Source: Balanoglossus misakiensis
Lineage: Eukaryota; Hemichordata
Length of the DNA stretch: 64,000 nucleotides
Direction of reading: 5' to 3'
Assembly (NCBI GenBank): GCA_040954595.2
Contig: CM082579.2
Span: 13,950,001 to 14,014,000 of the forward strand
The position numbers and the translations under genes were made by a program. This document shows positions 23,446-36,317 of this stretch, piece by piece. The notes beneath the pieces are model-generated. The model saw only the letters and a list, made by a program, of their open reading frames with translations, had not been told where the DNA came from and ran no database searches. Each line of letters opens with the position of its first letter. Position 1 is the stretch's first letter.

Positions 23446-25402
23446 AAATATGCACCTATCTATTATGTTGTTGATTGATTCATTCCAAGGTGTACATTAA
23501 GAACTGTCCCTCATTTGACTTAATAATCCAAATTACACAAACAATAAACGCATAAATTTTATTGTTATTAATGAAAATACTGGTAGAGTTGATAAGCTGA
23601 ATACTGGACATTTAAGCATATCTCAATTTGCAAATATAGAACTGGAAGTGAACATAGTATCAATACCCAAACAACATGAAAATCACGCACCCTTTTTTAA
23701 AACTCTAGACCAAGGTAAAATAATTGCCTGAACATTTTTCAGCAGATCCCTTCTATATTTCCAAACAATTCTTGAACACAAATCCAAAATCCAATGGTCA
23801 CATAATCTAATCCAAACACACCCTTCAAATAAATCTATGTCATATAATCCAATCAAAGCACATATTTCAAATACATTTACATCCAACAATTGTGGAATTA
23901 GAAAATGTGGAATTGAAAGTCTCTAGAGCTGCCACTTTTTAGCATTAATTTCCAACTTAAATTAGTCCATCTAAATAAGCTTACTTAGGTATACATGAAC
24001 ACCTTATCGATGCCCGATTATGACTGCATGTTGCAATTTGAACACTTTTGTATTAAAACGGTGCCGCACCTATTTCATCAGCCTCCATACAAACAGTACG
24101 CAGCTATCGTGGTTTGCGTTGCCAAAAGATGACAAACTGATGCAAATGCGAGTAATATGGCTTAAGTTGAGGATTTAGAGGATAGGGAATATATTTGAAG
24201 TATTTTATTGTTGAAAAATGTGAAATTTGGCAGCTATACAGGCTTTAATAGACAGGCATTGAAATGACTTTACAAACAAATTTTTCTTGAATGTTTAAGA
24301 CAGACAGAATCAACCCACAGTCAGCCTCAAATATATAAACTATTACAAAATGTTAATTAAATGGAAAATTTTGAAAAAAATTGCTTGGCCACTCATTTGA
24401 TTGCATTTTTTCCATTTCATATTTTAGGCATGGTATATCAATATAATTTGTTGTGTTGTGTATATATTATGCTTGAAAACCAATTGACGGAAATATTAAT
24501 TTAGAATAATGGTTATATTTTGAGAAATCACAAAGATTTCTACATCACTCCCACATCATTGGTTGCTTAGCAACAGACATTCACCCTCCAAGCAAATTAA
24601 TATCCTTTGAGAAGTATCATGTGGAGAGGATCATGCAGTCACATAATCTTTGCTTTGTACCATCCACCATTTCATTGTAGGCTTTATCATAAAGGTGTTG
24701 TTTGGATTTCTGGCAGTTTGTAAGGTGATATGAGAAATGCATTCCTTTCTGGCAAAAGACAACAACGTGTACTGCAAATTAATAGCTGGAATCATGATGA
24801 TGATGATGATGATAATAAATATTATTTTTTTAAAAACAATATTTTGAAAATAACTGTAAAAGAGATCGCCCAGCGTCTCTCTCTTATACAGGAGTGACGT
24901 CGTAAAGACACACAGCTCTGCCCAGCATAGCTCTGGACTTATACGCTGTTTGGGTCAACGCTGCTCTCCGTCCCCACAGCTATGGAGCCATCCATAGGAA
25001 AATCCGTTGGGTGCGGAGCAAAATGATACGCACCGATTTTCAAACAATAAACTACATGAACATGTACATAATGTTGTCAGAAATAAAGATCGAACGAAAA
25101 TTTCACAAATGGGAACCTACTTGACGTGTTTGTCGCCGAATCGTAAACGTCGTTAATGCAGCGCCGTAAAACTGGTGACCCTCCCATACAAACATGGACG
25201 TTCGCCTTCATTTAAGTCATGTGATCAACACGTGACACGTGTTTTACTATGCCAAGCAGAGCTACATGGTGCCTGCAAACTGCATGTGGCTAAAACGGCA
25301 CATATTCTAAGTTGTGCGTTTAATGTATCAGTAGAACAATACCTTCATTTTGCAGCTGTGTTGTTTTCATGTTCGCGGAAAACTTCTTTGCCACCATCGG
25401 TT
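23446..25402. other. AT-rich non-coding stretch
   Basis: No supported gene. 24058-24180 is a dispersed repeat also present at 39505-39630 (ATCAGCCTCCAT...AAAAGATGA-AAACTGATGC). A short (GAT)n-like run lies at 24797-24812. Confidence 0.5.
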
Positions 25403-25453
25403 TAAAACTATGAAAGCCAGTTGGGGACATGTACATACGCAATAAATAAAAAA

Positions 25454-25895
25454 TTATCTCGAGATCTCGAGATAATTCCATTCGTTTTCCTGACTTTTTA
25501 TTTTTATATCTCGAGATCTCGAGATAATTCCATTCGTTTTCCCGACTTTTATTTTTTTATCTCGAGATCTCGAGATAATTCAAGTTCGTTTTCCTGACTT
25601 TTTATTTTTTTATCTCGAGATCTCGAGATAATGCTATTCGTTTTCCCGACTTTTTATTTTTTTATCTCGAGATCTCGAGATAATTCAAGTTCGTTTTCCT
25701 GACTTTTTATTTTTTTATCTCGAGATCTCGAGATAATGCTATTCGTTTTCCCGACTTTTTTATTTTTTTATCTCGAGATCTCGAGATAATTCAAGTTCGT
25801 TTTCCTGACTTTTTATTTTTTTATCTCGAGATCTCGAGATAATGCTATTCGTTTTCCCGACTTTTTATTTTTTTATCTCGAGATCTCGAGATAAT
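25454..25895. repeat. Left terminal palindrome array, nine units
   Basis: Nine copies of a 22-bp perfect palindrome with core CTCGAGATCTCGAG, spaced 51-53 bp by GTTTTCCTGACTTTTTATT-type spacers. Spacer starts alternate TTCAAGTTCG and TGCTATTCG in the inner six units; the outer two use TTCCATTCG. Confidence 0.95.
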
Positions 25896-26333
25896 TCTCT
25901 CGAAAGAGGGCGGTGTGTTGGTAGGGGGACTGTCCAGAGAGGACCATGCATCGATATCGGTCCAGAGAGGGACATGCATCGATATCGGTACGGAGAATTG
26001 GCAAGCAAGCACTCGGTGTATTCAATGGTAGGAGTGATCGTCGGTTTCAGAGCTGCATGCTGCATCGTATCATCAGACTGAGTGCATGAGTCTTGGTAAT
26101 TAGTTGACATTTCAACTTCGTAATATTTATAATTACTAGTTATACGTACTGGGACAAATTACCGAAGTCTTGGCCTGAGATTACTTTCCAAGTTGGCAAG
26201 AAAACTGACTCAGTGGTAAAGTTACTAAACAATTGGTTTCAATATTATACTTTATTCATTATCATTATACGATAATTCCTTTTATCTAATGCGACAATTA
26301 ACATTCCTCCTCTATCGAACAGATAACGTCACC

Positions 26334-28301
26334 ATGGAAAGAGATGATATAATCCTTATCTATTTCAACATGGGCTTCAACTACAGTGAAATCCTGGCTA
26401 CTTTAGCTGTCAATCATAACGTTGTCATTAGTATGCGTCATCTTAAAAGATTACTGAAGAAACTCGGACTTTTCAGACGGAAGTACCATTCAGACATCAA
26501 TGAGGTAATAACATTTCTGAGAGAAGAGGTTGACAAATCTGGAAGACTCCACGGCTATCGGTGGATGCATTTAAAGTGTGTCCAGAGAGGATTGGTTATC
26601 GACAGGGAGAGTGTGCGGTTGTTACTCCAGATCATTGACCCCATAGGTGTGGAATTAAGAAAGAGACGTCGTCAACGCCGTCGCCAGTATGGGTCTCCTG
26701 GGTCGAACTATATGTGGCACCTAGATTCGTATGACAAACTTTCCCCTTACGGAATAGCAATCAATGGGTGTATAGACGGGTTTTCCAGGCGTGTAATTTG
26801 GGCTCAAGCTTATCACACCAACAGTGATCCGAAGATTATAGCAGGGTACTTCATCAAAGAAGTTGAAAGTCTGAAATCTTGCCCCCAAAACATGCGAGCG
26901 GATAGAGGCACAGAAAATGGACATGTTGAACAGTTCCAGAAGTTTCTAACAAATGATGACAACTGCTTTTATTATGGCAGCAGTCAACTCAACCAACGCA
27001 TAGAACGATGGTGGGGTACATTTCGCCAACACTTTGGACAGTTTTGGTTGGATCTTTTCTACAAACTAAAGGATGATGGAGTCTTCAGTGGTGATTATCT
27101 TGATAAAGATCTGGTCAGATTTTGCTTCCTGAAAATGATACAGGTAAGAAGAAGAATTTGGGACTTAAAAAATAATTGTCTTTCCTCAATCTGTTACACT
27201 ATCACTTATACTGTATATACTTTAAATACTTATACAGAAAATATTGCTAGGATTGATATTATATAGTGAAAACGTACAATACAATAAAATATAAGAAGTC
27301 CCATGTATAAACTGACTAACAATAACCCTACGCTCTTCCAAATGGGAGGAGTATAAAAAAGAACGTTTTTATGTATTAAAAAGAAAGGACTGCTCACATA
27401 TTTTGGTTTAAACCTTCAAATACAAAGTAAAAAAGGCTTAAAATGTGCTGTACATGTGTTGATATGTATCATGATGAACAAAAATCACAACCTGCAATGC
27501 ATTGTGTGTGTGATTTAAGACTGTCCTTGTCTACTTATTCCAATTGTCCATTTTATGCACCTCTATCCTGCATGCATATGTTGGACAACATTTTAGACTT
27601 TCCACTCCTTCGACAAATACCTTACTATTAATCTCGGATCGAATACTGTTGGTGTGATAAGCCTCATCATAAATTACACGCCAGCTGGTAAACCCGTCTA
27701 TACACCAATTGATAATCTAATATATGTACATTGTTATAATTATAATATTTGTAATTTTATTCCGTTTGTTTGGTTATATTTCACTACAATAAATTAATTT
27801 TAGGTGTACCTTCCCGTCTGAAGAGTTCATGTAGATGAGGTGTCACCATGTATGTATCTTTTAGATATCCTATAGTACCTAGGGACTATGTTTAACTGAT
27901 GCATGTATTAAACTGCTAACATTGAACTTCCTCATACATTTTGTGCCTGTCATTTTATAATTCAGGATGAACTGGATGATGCTGTAATGGAATGGAATTG
28001 TCACAGGATCAGTCGTTCACGTAACGCAGTCTCTCCCATCGGGCGACCTCACATGATGTTCTTTGTCCCGGAGATGTATGGAAGTCATGATTTCGGATCA
28101 ACTGTTTCTCAGGAACAGATTAACACATGCCGAGAGGAATGTGTGTTCAAAGGAGCGTGCCCCTGTGATGAAGATTTATTCGAGTACTGTGTCTCATACA
28201 TGGTCGACAACAATATGCATTTACCTTCTGACCCATATTCTGCTGTGGAATTGTACGTGAATCTCCGAAATTCTATAAAATATGAATCCTTATCTGACTA
28301 G
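26334..28301 (+). CDS. IS3EU-type DDE transposase
   Basis: Exons 26334-27143 and 27966-28301, with donor CAG then GTAAGA, acceptor TTCAG and both in phase 0, give about 381 residues. The start is MERDDIILIYFNMG in a strong ACCATGG context; an earlier ATG at 26289 is in frame but less likely. N-terminal helix-turn-helix-like part (ALAVNHNVV region), a basic RKRRRQRRRQYG stretch, then an integrase-like core: WHLDSYDKLSPYG (Asp 1), GCIDGFSRRVIWA, MRADRGTENGHVE (Asp 2), QRIERWWGTFR (Glu). The C-terminal exon has EWNCHRISRSRNAVSP and GRPHMMFFVPEMYG. No break was found, so this copy could be functional. It would excise and reinsert the element by acting on the palindromic ends. Confidence 0.9.
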
Positions 28302-28828
28302 CAAGACCTTACTGTAAAAGGAAATTATTATACATCACCCAAACAACAACAACAATGTCACTTCCATGCAAGGAACTGGATGAATTAAAGCAAGATATTT
28401 GTCAACACAACAAAGTTTTATTAACTTTCAGAACATAATGACAATATTGTTCATCTTCAACACTGAAGTAATATGAAACTATGGCACAGACTTTGTGTTA
28501 ATGTTAGATCTAATTCTGTAAAGTATAATACTGTCACCGCAAATAAAAGCTGAAATACAAGAACTTTGTGGCTCAACTGTTTGCACCTTAAAACCACATG
28601 ATGCCATACTGCAGGCTTGGTTGTAGATGTAAATATGTAAACAAACAAACAAACATGTTAATAAAGAAACTAAGTATACAGACGATAAGTGACAAGTAAA
28701 GCACTGATCTTCTTTGGTAGAGTGGAACAGAGACTACTCCTAGTTGTTTGTTTACATTATATCTACACCAATAACCAAGCCTGGTCATCCTGTGCTTTAA
28801 CCATTATGTCACACACTGTGTCACATAG

Positions 28829-29040
28829 TAACTGAATAAGTAACTGAATAACTCCCCACAACAGGCTGAATAAGTAACTGAATAACTCCCCACAACAGGC
28901 TGAATAAGTAACTGAATAACTCCCCACAACAGGCTGAATAAGTAACTGAATAACTCCCCACAACAGGCTGAATAAGTAACTGAATAACTCCCCACAACAG
29001 GCTGAATAAGTAACTGAATAACTCCCCACAACAGGCTGCA
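28829..29040. repeat. 34-bp minisatellite
   Basis: About six nearly identical units of AAGTAACTGAATAACTCC plus CCACAACAGGCTGAAT between the two genes of the IS3EU element. Confidence 0.9.
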
Positions 29041-29426
29041 ATAACACATCAAGTATTTAGCTTCTCCATATATTAGATAATATGTGTAAACTTTTAACGT
29101 AATCAATGATAAAACAATTTGTAGGAAATATGACAGTAAATGGCAACTGTATGAACATTTAAAGAAAACACTGAAAATAGTGCAAAGTTACAGGCGCATC
29201 CCTTAATGAATCCACATAAATTCACCTCTTCCATGCAGCAAAGAGGTGACTTCTGACACGTCAGGTTCATCATTGACATAATCATTACTTTGCATACCAA
29301 GTGACTTTACACAAGTATTCCCTGTATTCTTTCTATCAATGTAAGCCAAACACAACAATATTGTCCCTTTAATTCATGTAATAACTCACCATTGCTGTTC
29401 TACCAATGGAAACAATATCAATGGTC

Positions 29427-31951
29427 TCAAATAATATCCATGTCCCAAAAACCACTGTTCAAAACTGCATTGAACTCACTTCTGAATTCTACGAAGTTGG
29501 CATATGACAATGGCAGTTCAAGCACATTGCCACATGTGTGAGCAACTGGACGACGTTGTAAACCATCAAGTTTAACAAATGACACTTGAATCGGCTCTGC
29601 TGTCATTATGTCACAACCAGTGCAATATCTCAGGAACTTCTTTAGAGTACTTTGTTCAAGTTCACGGATGTATCGTTTTAAGTGATTAGCAACAGCCCTC
29701 TCATCATTATTCAAGCATTCAGCGATTTGAAGATGTTGTAGGACTTTCTTTGTTGTTGGTTTCTTGTCATTATACAGTCTATCCAAGTTATCTTTGCCAA
29801 TTTGTTTGCCTAATGGCTGTAAGATTGGTCGCCAACTATCAATGACAAACATTGGCTCTTGTACTATCTCTTTATGCGCTATTTCGTGCAGAATGGATCC
29901 AATGTTTTCTTTGGTTGGCAGTCTTTTACAGTCATGTCGGTCTAACACTTCAATTAACTCATCTTCTTCTACTTCTTGGAAGTTCTTCATTGCAGCTTCA
30001 AATACTTCACGGTCCGATTCAGACAGGAAGTGATAATACACTTGAAGTAGACTTGCCTCTTCACACTTCTGGTCTCCAAACATTACTTCTTCCATGAATG
30101 GCTTTGCAAACTCAATAGGGAAGTAATCCATTTCCTTCCAACCCTTCATGATTATTCTTGCTACAGCTTCCCATTTTTCTCTTGGGTAATCATGCCTAAT
30201 GAATGGCACCCGGCAATTCTTTCCAACTGTGCAACATTCATAGAACTCGGACCAAAAACTTGTAAAACAGTCTCTCACAACTCCACTACCACTACCACGC
30301 TCAACATTACCTCCTGGCATAACCATGGCCACATTGATAGGACATGCCATAATCTTTGGATCTGAGAATTCTGAAATCATGTCATTCAAAACATCACTCC
30401 TGTGTATTACAAGTGTTCTAGTCTCCACTGGGTCTTGATCTTCACTGATATGACTGGTAGTGTCTTGGGGCTGGGATTGGCTAACAGGTTCATCATTTTC
30501 AAAGAACGGCAATGTAGAATCAAGGCTTTCTGCTGAGTTACTATTGGAACCCCGTGATCCAAACTGAACAATGAATCATTATCACTAATCACCAGTGGTT
30601 CTGCATCAGAATCGACTGTCTCTAATGTGACTTCAGAACCTACGTCAGGGATGGGTTCAGACTGGAATCTGCTACAACTGGGCATACCATGATCATGGTG
30701 AACTGTATCTAGGATATGCTTATTGTGGTTTCCTGCACTTGGTACACCTGCATCATTGCTCTCATCAGACAACATATCAATAGATTCCTGTGGAAGAGCT
30801 TGTGACTGTCCCTTGCTTGCTTGTATCGTCTTTGCCGGTGGAACTGGCACATGCCTATCAAGTCCTGGATCAGGTAGATCAGCATCACTGCTGTCATCTG
30901 ACAATGACACTGATTCTAATTGTGACTGCTTACTTGTTTGTCTGCTTTTCTTTTTAGGTTTCACTACCTGTTCACAGTCTTTTCTCTTTGTCATAATGTA
31001 GAAGCGGAGCATTCTAAATCCAGTTACTTCATACAATTCGCCAACGGTGCTTGTTTCATCAATTGTTCTTTCTCCTGAATCTCTTATGTCAACGTGATAA
31101 CTGTCCATGTCTCCTCGCTGTGATACGCCGTTGGGGAAAAACAAATCTTTTCCTGTAGTCAGGAGATCAGCTTTCGTGCTCGACTTACTTACTGATATAC
31201 ACCTTGTTCCACCACCTTTTCTGGCTCGAACTTGCTTGTATTCTTTTTCAATGAAATCAAAATCAAGCCATCCTATTTCAATTTTCCGCTTTATTTTTGC
31301 TGCATGTGTATTACCAAATGGTCTTGGTCTAGTTGAGGCTTGTCCACGATTACCTTTACTTGATTCTCCCTTGTCATCTGGTACACTATTCTGCTTTCCA
31401 TTTCGAAGGCTAAATTTTTGTCTTATTTTTTTCAGTAGTTCTGACTTCCTGCTCTCTCTTCTGGAACAGTACAAAATAATCTGCGAGAGAAGTCCACAGC
31501 AGCAACTCTGTCCCCATAAGATGTCAAATACTTAGATAACATCTCATCATCCATTAAGAGGATCACCGATGGATCAATCTGAAAATCAATTTAAAGCACA
31601 TGGAATCTTAGTGCATGCATATGGGCAGAGGGTGCGGGGGGTCTCGCTAAATACATACATACATGCATACATACATACATACATACATACATACATACAT
31701 ACATACATACATACATACATACATACATACATACATACATACGGGTACATACATACAAACAAACAAACAAACAAAGATGGAAAGACTGTCAATGAATATT
31801 TTTCCACCTACTAGCCTTAAAGCTCATTTAGCCATATTTACATATATGCAACAAGAACTAATAAAAAATTTACCTTTTCCTGTTCAAGTCTGTCAATTTC
31901 CTCTTCAGGCACTCTGCGTCGTCTAAGAAATCCATATAGTTTTTCTGCCAT
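29427..31951 (-). CDS. HECT-domain E3 ligase-like accessory protein of the IS3EU element
   Basis: Exon 1 is 31874-31951 (MAEKLYGFLRRRRVPEEEID, 26 codons, donor GTAAAT), followed by an exon from 31578 down to 29427. Order: a SAM-like piece (LLMDDEMLSKYLTSYGDRVA); a basic GWLDFDFIEKEYKQVRARKG domain with GGGTR and LFFPNGVSQRG; a long acidic Ser/Asp linker; then a HECT-like domain. Its C-lobe reads FLRYCTGCDI, QRRPVAHTCGNVLELPLSY, EFRSEFNAVL; the Cys in HTC is at the place of the thioester-forming residue. This matches the G2E3-like proteins common in transposons. Frame changes are seen near 31468 and near 30545, so this copy may be disabled or carry sequencing indels. It is convergent with the transposase gene. 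Confidence 0.78.
31653..31770. repeat. (ACAT)n microsatellite
   Basis: About 22 ACAT units, then ACAAACAA units, inside the first intron of the HECT-type gene. Confidence 0.95.
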
Positions 31952-32212
31952 TTTGTCTGATCTGTTTGCTTAAGTAATATTTTTCTGTAAGGAAAATCAA
32001 CAACAGTTAAATCAAAACTGATGTACCTAAAGACAAGCATGAAATAATGCATCAACTTGATTTTTATGAACAGTTTGGGAAATTTGAGAATATTATCTCA
32101 GAAGGAAAAAGTATCTACTTTCTCACCTTGAATAAAGTTGATATTTCACCAAAAATTACAGTGAAGCAAGAATTTTGTTCAGAATTTTTGATGAGGAAAC
32201 TTCTCAATTGTC

Positions 32213-32336
32213 AACATACATACATACATACATACATACATACATACATACATACATACATACATACATACATGCATAAATACATACATACATACATACA
32301 TACATACATACATACATACATACATACATACATACA
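32213..32336. repeat. (ACAT)n microsatellite
   Basis: About 30 ACAT units with one GCATAAAT interruption. Confidence 0.95.
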
Positions 32337-32439
32337 ATTTAAAATAATTTAGGGAGTGATTAAGACTTCAACTTGGACTCTATTGATAATAATATAACTC
32401 TTTGTAATAAATGCCATCGGTGCTTAAATCTTCATTATA

Positions 32440-32745
32440 TTATACCAGTATATTGATGGTGTAAATCACGCTATTTGATTGGTCGAGACACGACACGTGA
32501 CCGTGATATATTAGCCATATACCACAGTCATATATCATAGTCAAAGAAAATGCCTTTTTAAAATGTTTAATGCAAAGTTTCAATATACTGGCATAATATA
32601 ATAGCAATAAAACACCCCAGTCATGGTATACCACTCGATTTTGACCAGTTCAACTCCATATACGCACTCGCTATCGCTCGTGCGTATATGTCGTGAACTG
32701 GTCAAAATCTCGTGGTATACCATGGCTGGGGGTGTTTTATTGCTT
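32440..32745. repeat. Hairpin element H3
   Basis: An inverted repeat (CCAGTATATTGA at 32445 against TCAATATACTGG at 32580) encloses TTGATTGGTCGAGACACG and ACACGTGACCGTG. Next comes a palindrome with arms 32608-32651 and 32693-32739 (ACACCCCAGTCATGGTATAC outermost). A smaller palindrome, CATATACGCAC, forms the loop. Confidence 0.75.
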
Positions 32746-32827
32746 AAATATTAAATCAAGTCAATCAATGTGCACAAACATTACACACACACTCATTAAT
32801 ACATAGAGACAGACACAGACAGACACA

Positions 32828-32837
32828 TACACACTCA

Positions 32838-32879
<42 letters not shown>
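32828..32879. repeat. (CA)n microsatellite
   Basis: About 25 CA dinucleotides with a few interruptions. Confidence 0.95.
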
Positions 32880-32882
<3 letters not shown>

Positions 32883-33676
32883 CCTATTTTGCTTTAATTT
32901 TTTTGTTTGAAACTTTCATATCAACTGAAGAGTTGTTGACGTTTGACCTTGGATGTACTGAGGTCACCATACACACTCACATTTGTCTGTGTCATAATCA
33001 CAGACTGAAGCAAAGTAAAATAAATCACAGCAGCTGTACTGATGTTAACATTGCATTGTTTAATATTCAAGATCAAGTTAAAGTGCATTTATTTATTGGA
33101 AGAATCCAGTTATGGCAACTTGATCCTAGGCGATGTAACTATCCGCCCCACACACAAGTTGAATCATGTATGATATATGTTTCAAACAGCGCGGCATAAG
33201 GCCAGAGTTAGCCTCAAGTTGTGTTGGCATATATATATATATATTGATGGCATATGTTACATCATGAATCAAAAATCAAGCAAGTTAAGTTGAGTACGAG
33301 ATACTGACAAGAACGTCTCAGTCAACCTATTGCATGCAGCACATTGTCAACGTCGCGTCGATCGTGTTTGGCATGATCATGATGACGCTTGACGTGCAAG
33401 GCGACTCAATAGATTGCCACATCACAAACCAGTACAAATTGTGCATCGTGTGGTCATGTTACGTGTACGACAAATCTACCGGTTATGAGAAGGAGGTAAA
33501 ATCTCAACTTACCAACACTCAGTCAGTCTGATAAGATACGATGCAGCATGTAAGGCAGAATCCGACGAAAAGTCCTGGTACTAGGTCAAGCTAGTAAAAG
33601 AACGCCATATTCTCTGTACCGATACACCGCCCTCTCTGGACAGTCTCCGTACCAATACACCCGCCCTCTTTAGACA

Positions 33677-34122
33677 AATTTATCTCGAGATCTCGAGATA
33701 AAAAAATAAAAAGTCGGGAAAACGAATTGGAATTATCTCGAGATCTCGAGATAAAAGAATAAAAAGTCGGGAAAACGAACTTGAATTATCTCGAGATCTC
33801 GAGATAAAAAAATAAAAAGTCGGGAAAACGAATTGGAATTATCTCGAGATCTCGAGATAAAAAAATAAAAAGTCGGGAAAACGAACTTGAATTATCTCGA
33901 GATCTCGAGATAAAAAAAATAAAAAGTCGGGAAAACGAATTGGAATTATCTCGAGATCTCGAGATAAAAAAATAAAAAGTCAGGAAAACGAATAGCATTA
34001 TCTCGAGATCTCGAGATAAAAAAATAAAAAGTCAGGAAAACGAATGGAATTATCTCGAGATCTCGAGATAAAAAAATAAAAAGTCAGGAAAACGAATGGA
34101 ATTATCTCGAGATCTCGAGATA
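33677..34122. repeat. Right terminal palindrome array, nine units
   Basis: Nine palindromes with the CTCGAGATCTCGAG core in the opposite spacer orientation to the left array. The inner spacers alternate TTCAAGTTCG and TTCCAATTCG (read inwards), a different variant set from the left end. Confidence 0.95.
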
Positions 34123-34549
34123 ATTTTTTATTTATTGCGTATATACATGTCCCCAACTGGCTTTCATATAAAACCACTGCATCAGGTGAATCTCAATTTT
34201 TAAGAGCGATACTTCAAACATGCAGCACTGTTTACAAATCGGGGTCAAAGGTTATACAAGAATAACCATGTACAGTTGGTATTTTTCGGATGTACCTCTG
34301 GCCATGGCCTTGGTCTATAAATTGTTCTTGACAACATATATTTTTAAAGATTTTGGTTTACTGAATTACATCTATAGCTTATAGTGATGGCTGTTTACCT
34401 AATAATTATTTTAACAACGCCAACTTAGCTGGCGCTGGATCGAGGGTACAGGACTATCCTAGGTCAAGGGTCAATCGTGAATGTTTTGGTCGCGAATCAG
34501 CTGATCTTTTACAACAGCGTGTTACGCCCCTTTTTTAAATTTCTCATGA

Positions 34550-35062
34550 GTGGAGACGTCAGTGAAAGAACACATTTCGGATAATGGAGCATTCTTGGCA
34601 GTGTTTTCAAAGGGTTTCGCAACCTTTCTACATGGGACGCGGCAGCGCTTGGCAGAACTTTGCGAGGTGGTCGTCATCACAGGTCGCACCGTAGTTGAGA
34701 GAGAGAGCCATGACACTGACAGAGCCGGGTGAGTGATTGAGATCCTGGATCAGTTGCCGTCACTCAGATCACTAGACATTCTCTCTCATTAGGGTGTAGC
34801 TACGGTGTTGCCACGGGACCTACGACGTTTTATCGTGACGTCGGTGTTGCCCCGACCGGCCATGGAAGTATATCAGATATGATGAGTCCGGTGATGACTT
34901 GGCTTTACGGCAGTCGCTGTGCCTGTAGATAAAGGAAAGGAACAGTACAACGCGCCGCCAGTGTGATTAGCATCGCTTGGAGCAAGACTAGATGACAGAC
35001 ATCGCCAGGGTCGTTGGCAAGACCTTGGCGGGCAGAGATGTGTGACACAGGTCCTCCTACAG
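34550..35062 (+). promoter_or_regulatory. Candidate promoter and 5' non-coding exon
   Basis: A CpG-richer segment than its surroundings (CGACGTTTTATCGTGACGTC, CCCGACCGGCC) ending in a strong donor, CTACAG then GTAAGC at 35063. It has only short frames. By strand and position it could be the 5' end of the MED25 transcription unit, but no exon links the two in the sequence. Confidence 0.3.
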
Positions 35063-36138
35063 GTAAGCCAGTCTTAATTCTTTTACATGCTTTTCAGAGT
35101 CAGCTTTTTGAGATGGTGAGATCTCTGTCTGGTGGTTTCTCTGTGTGACCTTTAGCTCTGCATACAGCCGGGAACACACAGACCTGTACGCAGAGCTATG
35201 TGACCTTCTGAGTCATATAATAATGTCACATTTAGTACTACATTATCTCTATGGAAACACAGCTAGGGGGAGGGTGGAGGGGGGGGGGTTCTATGCTGGT
35301 TTCCCCCATCATAGACCCACCCGTGACCCCCACCACAAAAATCTGTAGTGAAACAACAGCCAAACCAGTGCACTATATCACAGTCCCTCTATTACATACT
35401 GTGACTGTATAAGCTAAAAAATAAGACATTCACTTTTTGAAATAAACATTTCTCTGTTAATTATCTCTGAAAGCTTGATATAGGAGAACATTTCGGTTAC
35501 TTCAATGTCACCATTGTTTTCACTACTATCACGTAACAAGCAATTTAAATTACCTTCGCAAAAACAGTATGCTCTATTTTTTTTTGTTAACGCTTTGAGA
35601 TGTCTGGCTCAAATCTTCGTGAATGCAAGCTGTCATAACTTTTGTACAAAGTAGTGTCTCATTTTTTTTAAAGCAACTAGCTTGATTTTTAAAATGAAAA
35701 AAACTTCTGATATACTAGGAATAGTAGGATTTATTCACTGCTCCAGAAGTTTTCTGAATTACAATGCACTTAACGGGACATTAGCTGTAACTTTTGGCTT
35801 TAATTGATGTACATATATTTTTGTTCTGAGTATCAATGGGAATTTCTTGTTCTACTCCAAACAGCATGCTAATATACCCATTTATACTTCACTTGTCAAC
35901 ATAGCCCGTGAATGTGTAATGTTATCATTCACATTTTTTTACTACTGTTACGTAAATATGCAACATGTCTAAAAAATATGTTTTTATAGAATATATTTAT
36001 TTATTTAGAGTAAAATGTTTTTGGTGACATTTAAATATTTAGTGGATGGTATTTTATACATCAATTGTGGGTTTCAACATATTGTTGGGAGTAGCACAAG
36101 AATCTTAAGTGGCCACATAGAATTAATTTTCAACCTTC

Positions 36139-36315
36139 AGTAAAACCTGTCAAAACCAAACCCTGTCTAATCTGGAAACCTGTCTATACTGAACACCTTT
36201 TCAGTACCTTCGACATAGAATCACATGTTAAAAGAACCTTTACAAACTGGAAATGTCTGTAAACTGAACAATTTCTTCAGTGCCTTCAGTGTTCGGTTCA
36301 GACAGGTTTTACTGT
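36139..36315. mobile_element. CAGT-ended MITE, mariner-like
   Basis: CAGTAAAACCTGTC at the left end and GACAGGTTTTACTG followed by TA at the right. Inner sequence CCCTGTCTAATCTGGAAACC recurs at about 6196. CAGT ends next to TA suggest a Tc1/mariner-type MITE. Related ends occur at 40263, 41279, 55831 and 60897. Confidence 0.5.
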
Positions 36316-36317
36316 AT

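Larger units (their letters stand above)
25409..34168. mobile_element. 8.76-kb IS3EU-type DNA transposon
   Basis: Ends TATGAAAGCCAGTTGGGGAC and its complement, preceded and followed by TAAAAC (25403-25408, 34169-34174), a 6-bp target duplication. TAY...RTA ends with 6-bp duplications are what I recall for the IS3EU superfamily, and the encoded DDE transposase agrees. The terminal repeats are about 500 bp: a 45-bp outer part, then nine 51-53-bp units with a perfect palindrome each, then a GAGGGCGGTGT box. Cargo: transposase (+) and a HECT-type gene (-). Microsatellites and hairpin H3 are nested inside. Confidence 0.9.

Noticed and set aside
25454-25895. CRISPR-like array of regular repeats
   Set aside because: Repeats are perfect palindromes with near-identical spacers, mirrored at 33677-34122 as transposon ends, in a eukaryotic genome.
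28763-29106. Two overlapping ORFs with repeated SLLWGVIQLL units, like a membrane repeat protein
   Set aside because: They are translations of the 34-bp minisatellite, whose period is not a multiple of three, so both frames stay open by chance.
31569-31926. ORFs of repeated YIHT or MYVC units
   Set aside because: Frames of the ACAT microsatellite.
33786-33998. ORF with repeated SRDNS units
   Set aside because: Frame through the palindrome array of the IS3EU end.
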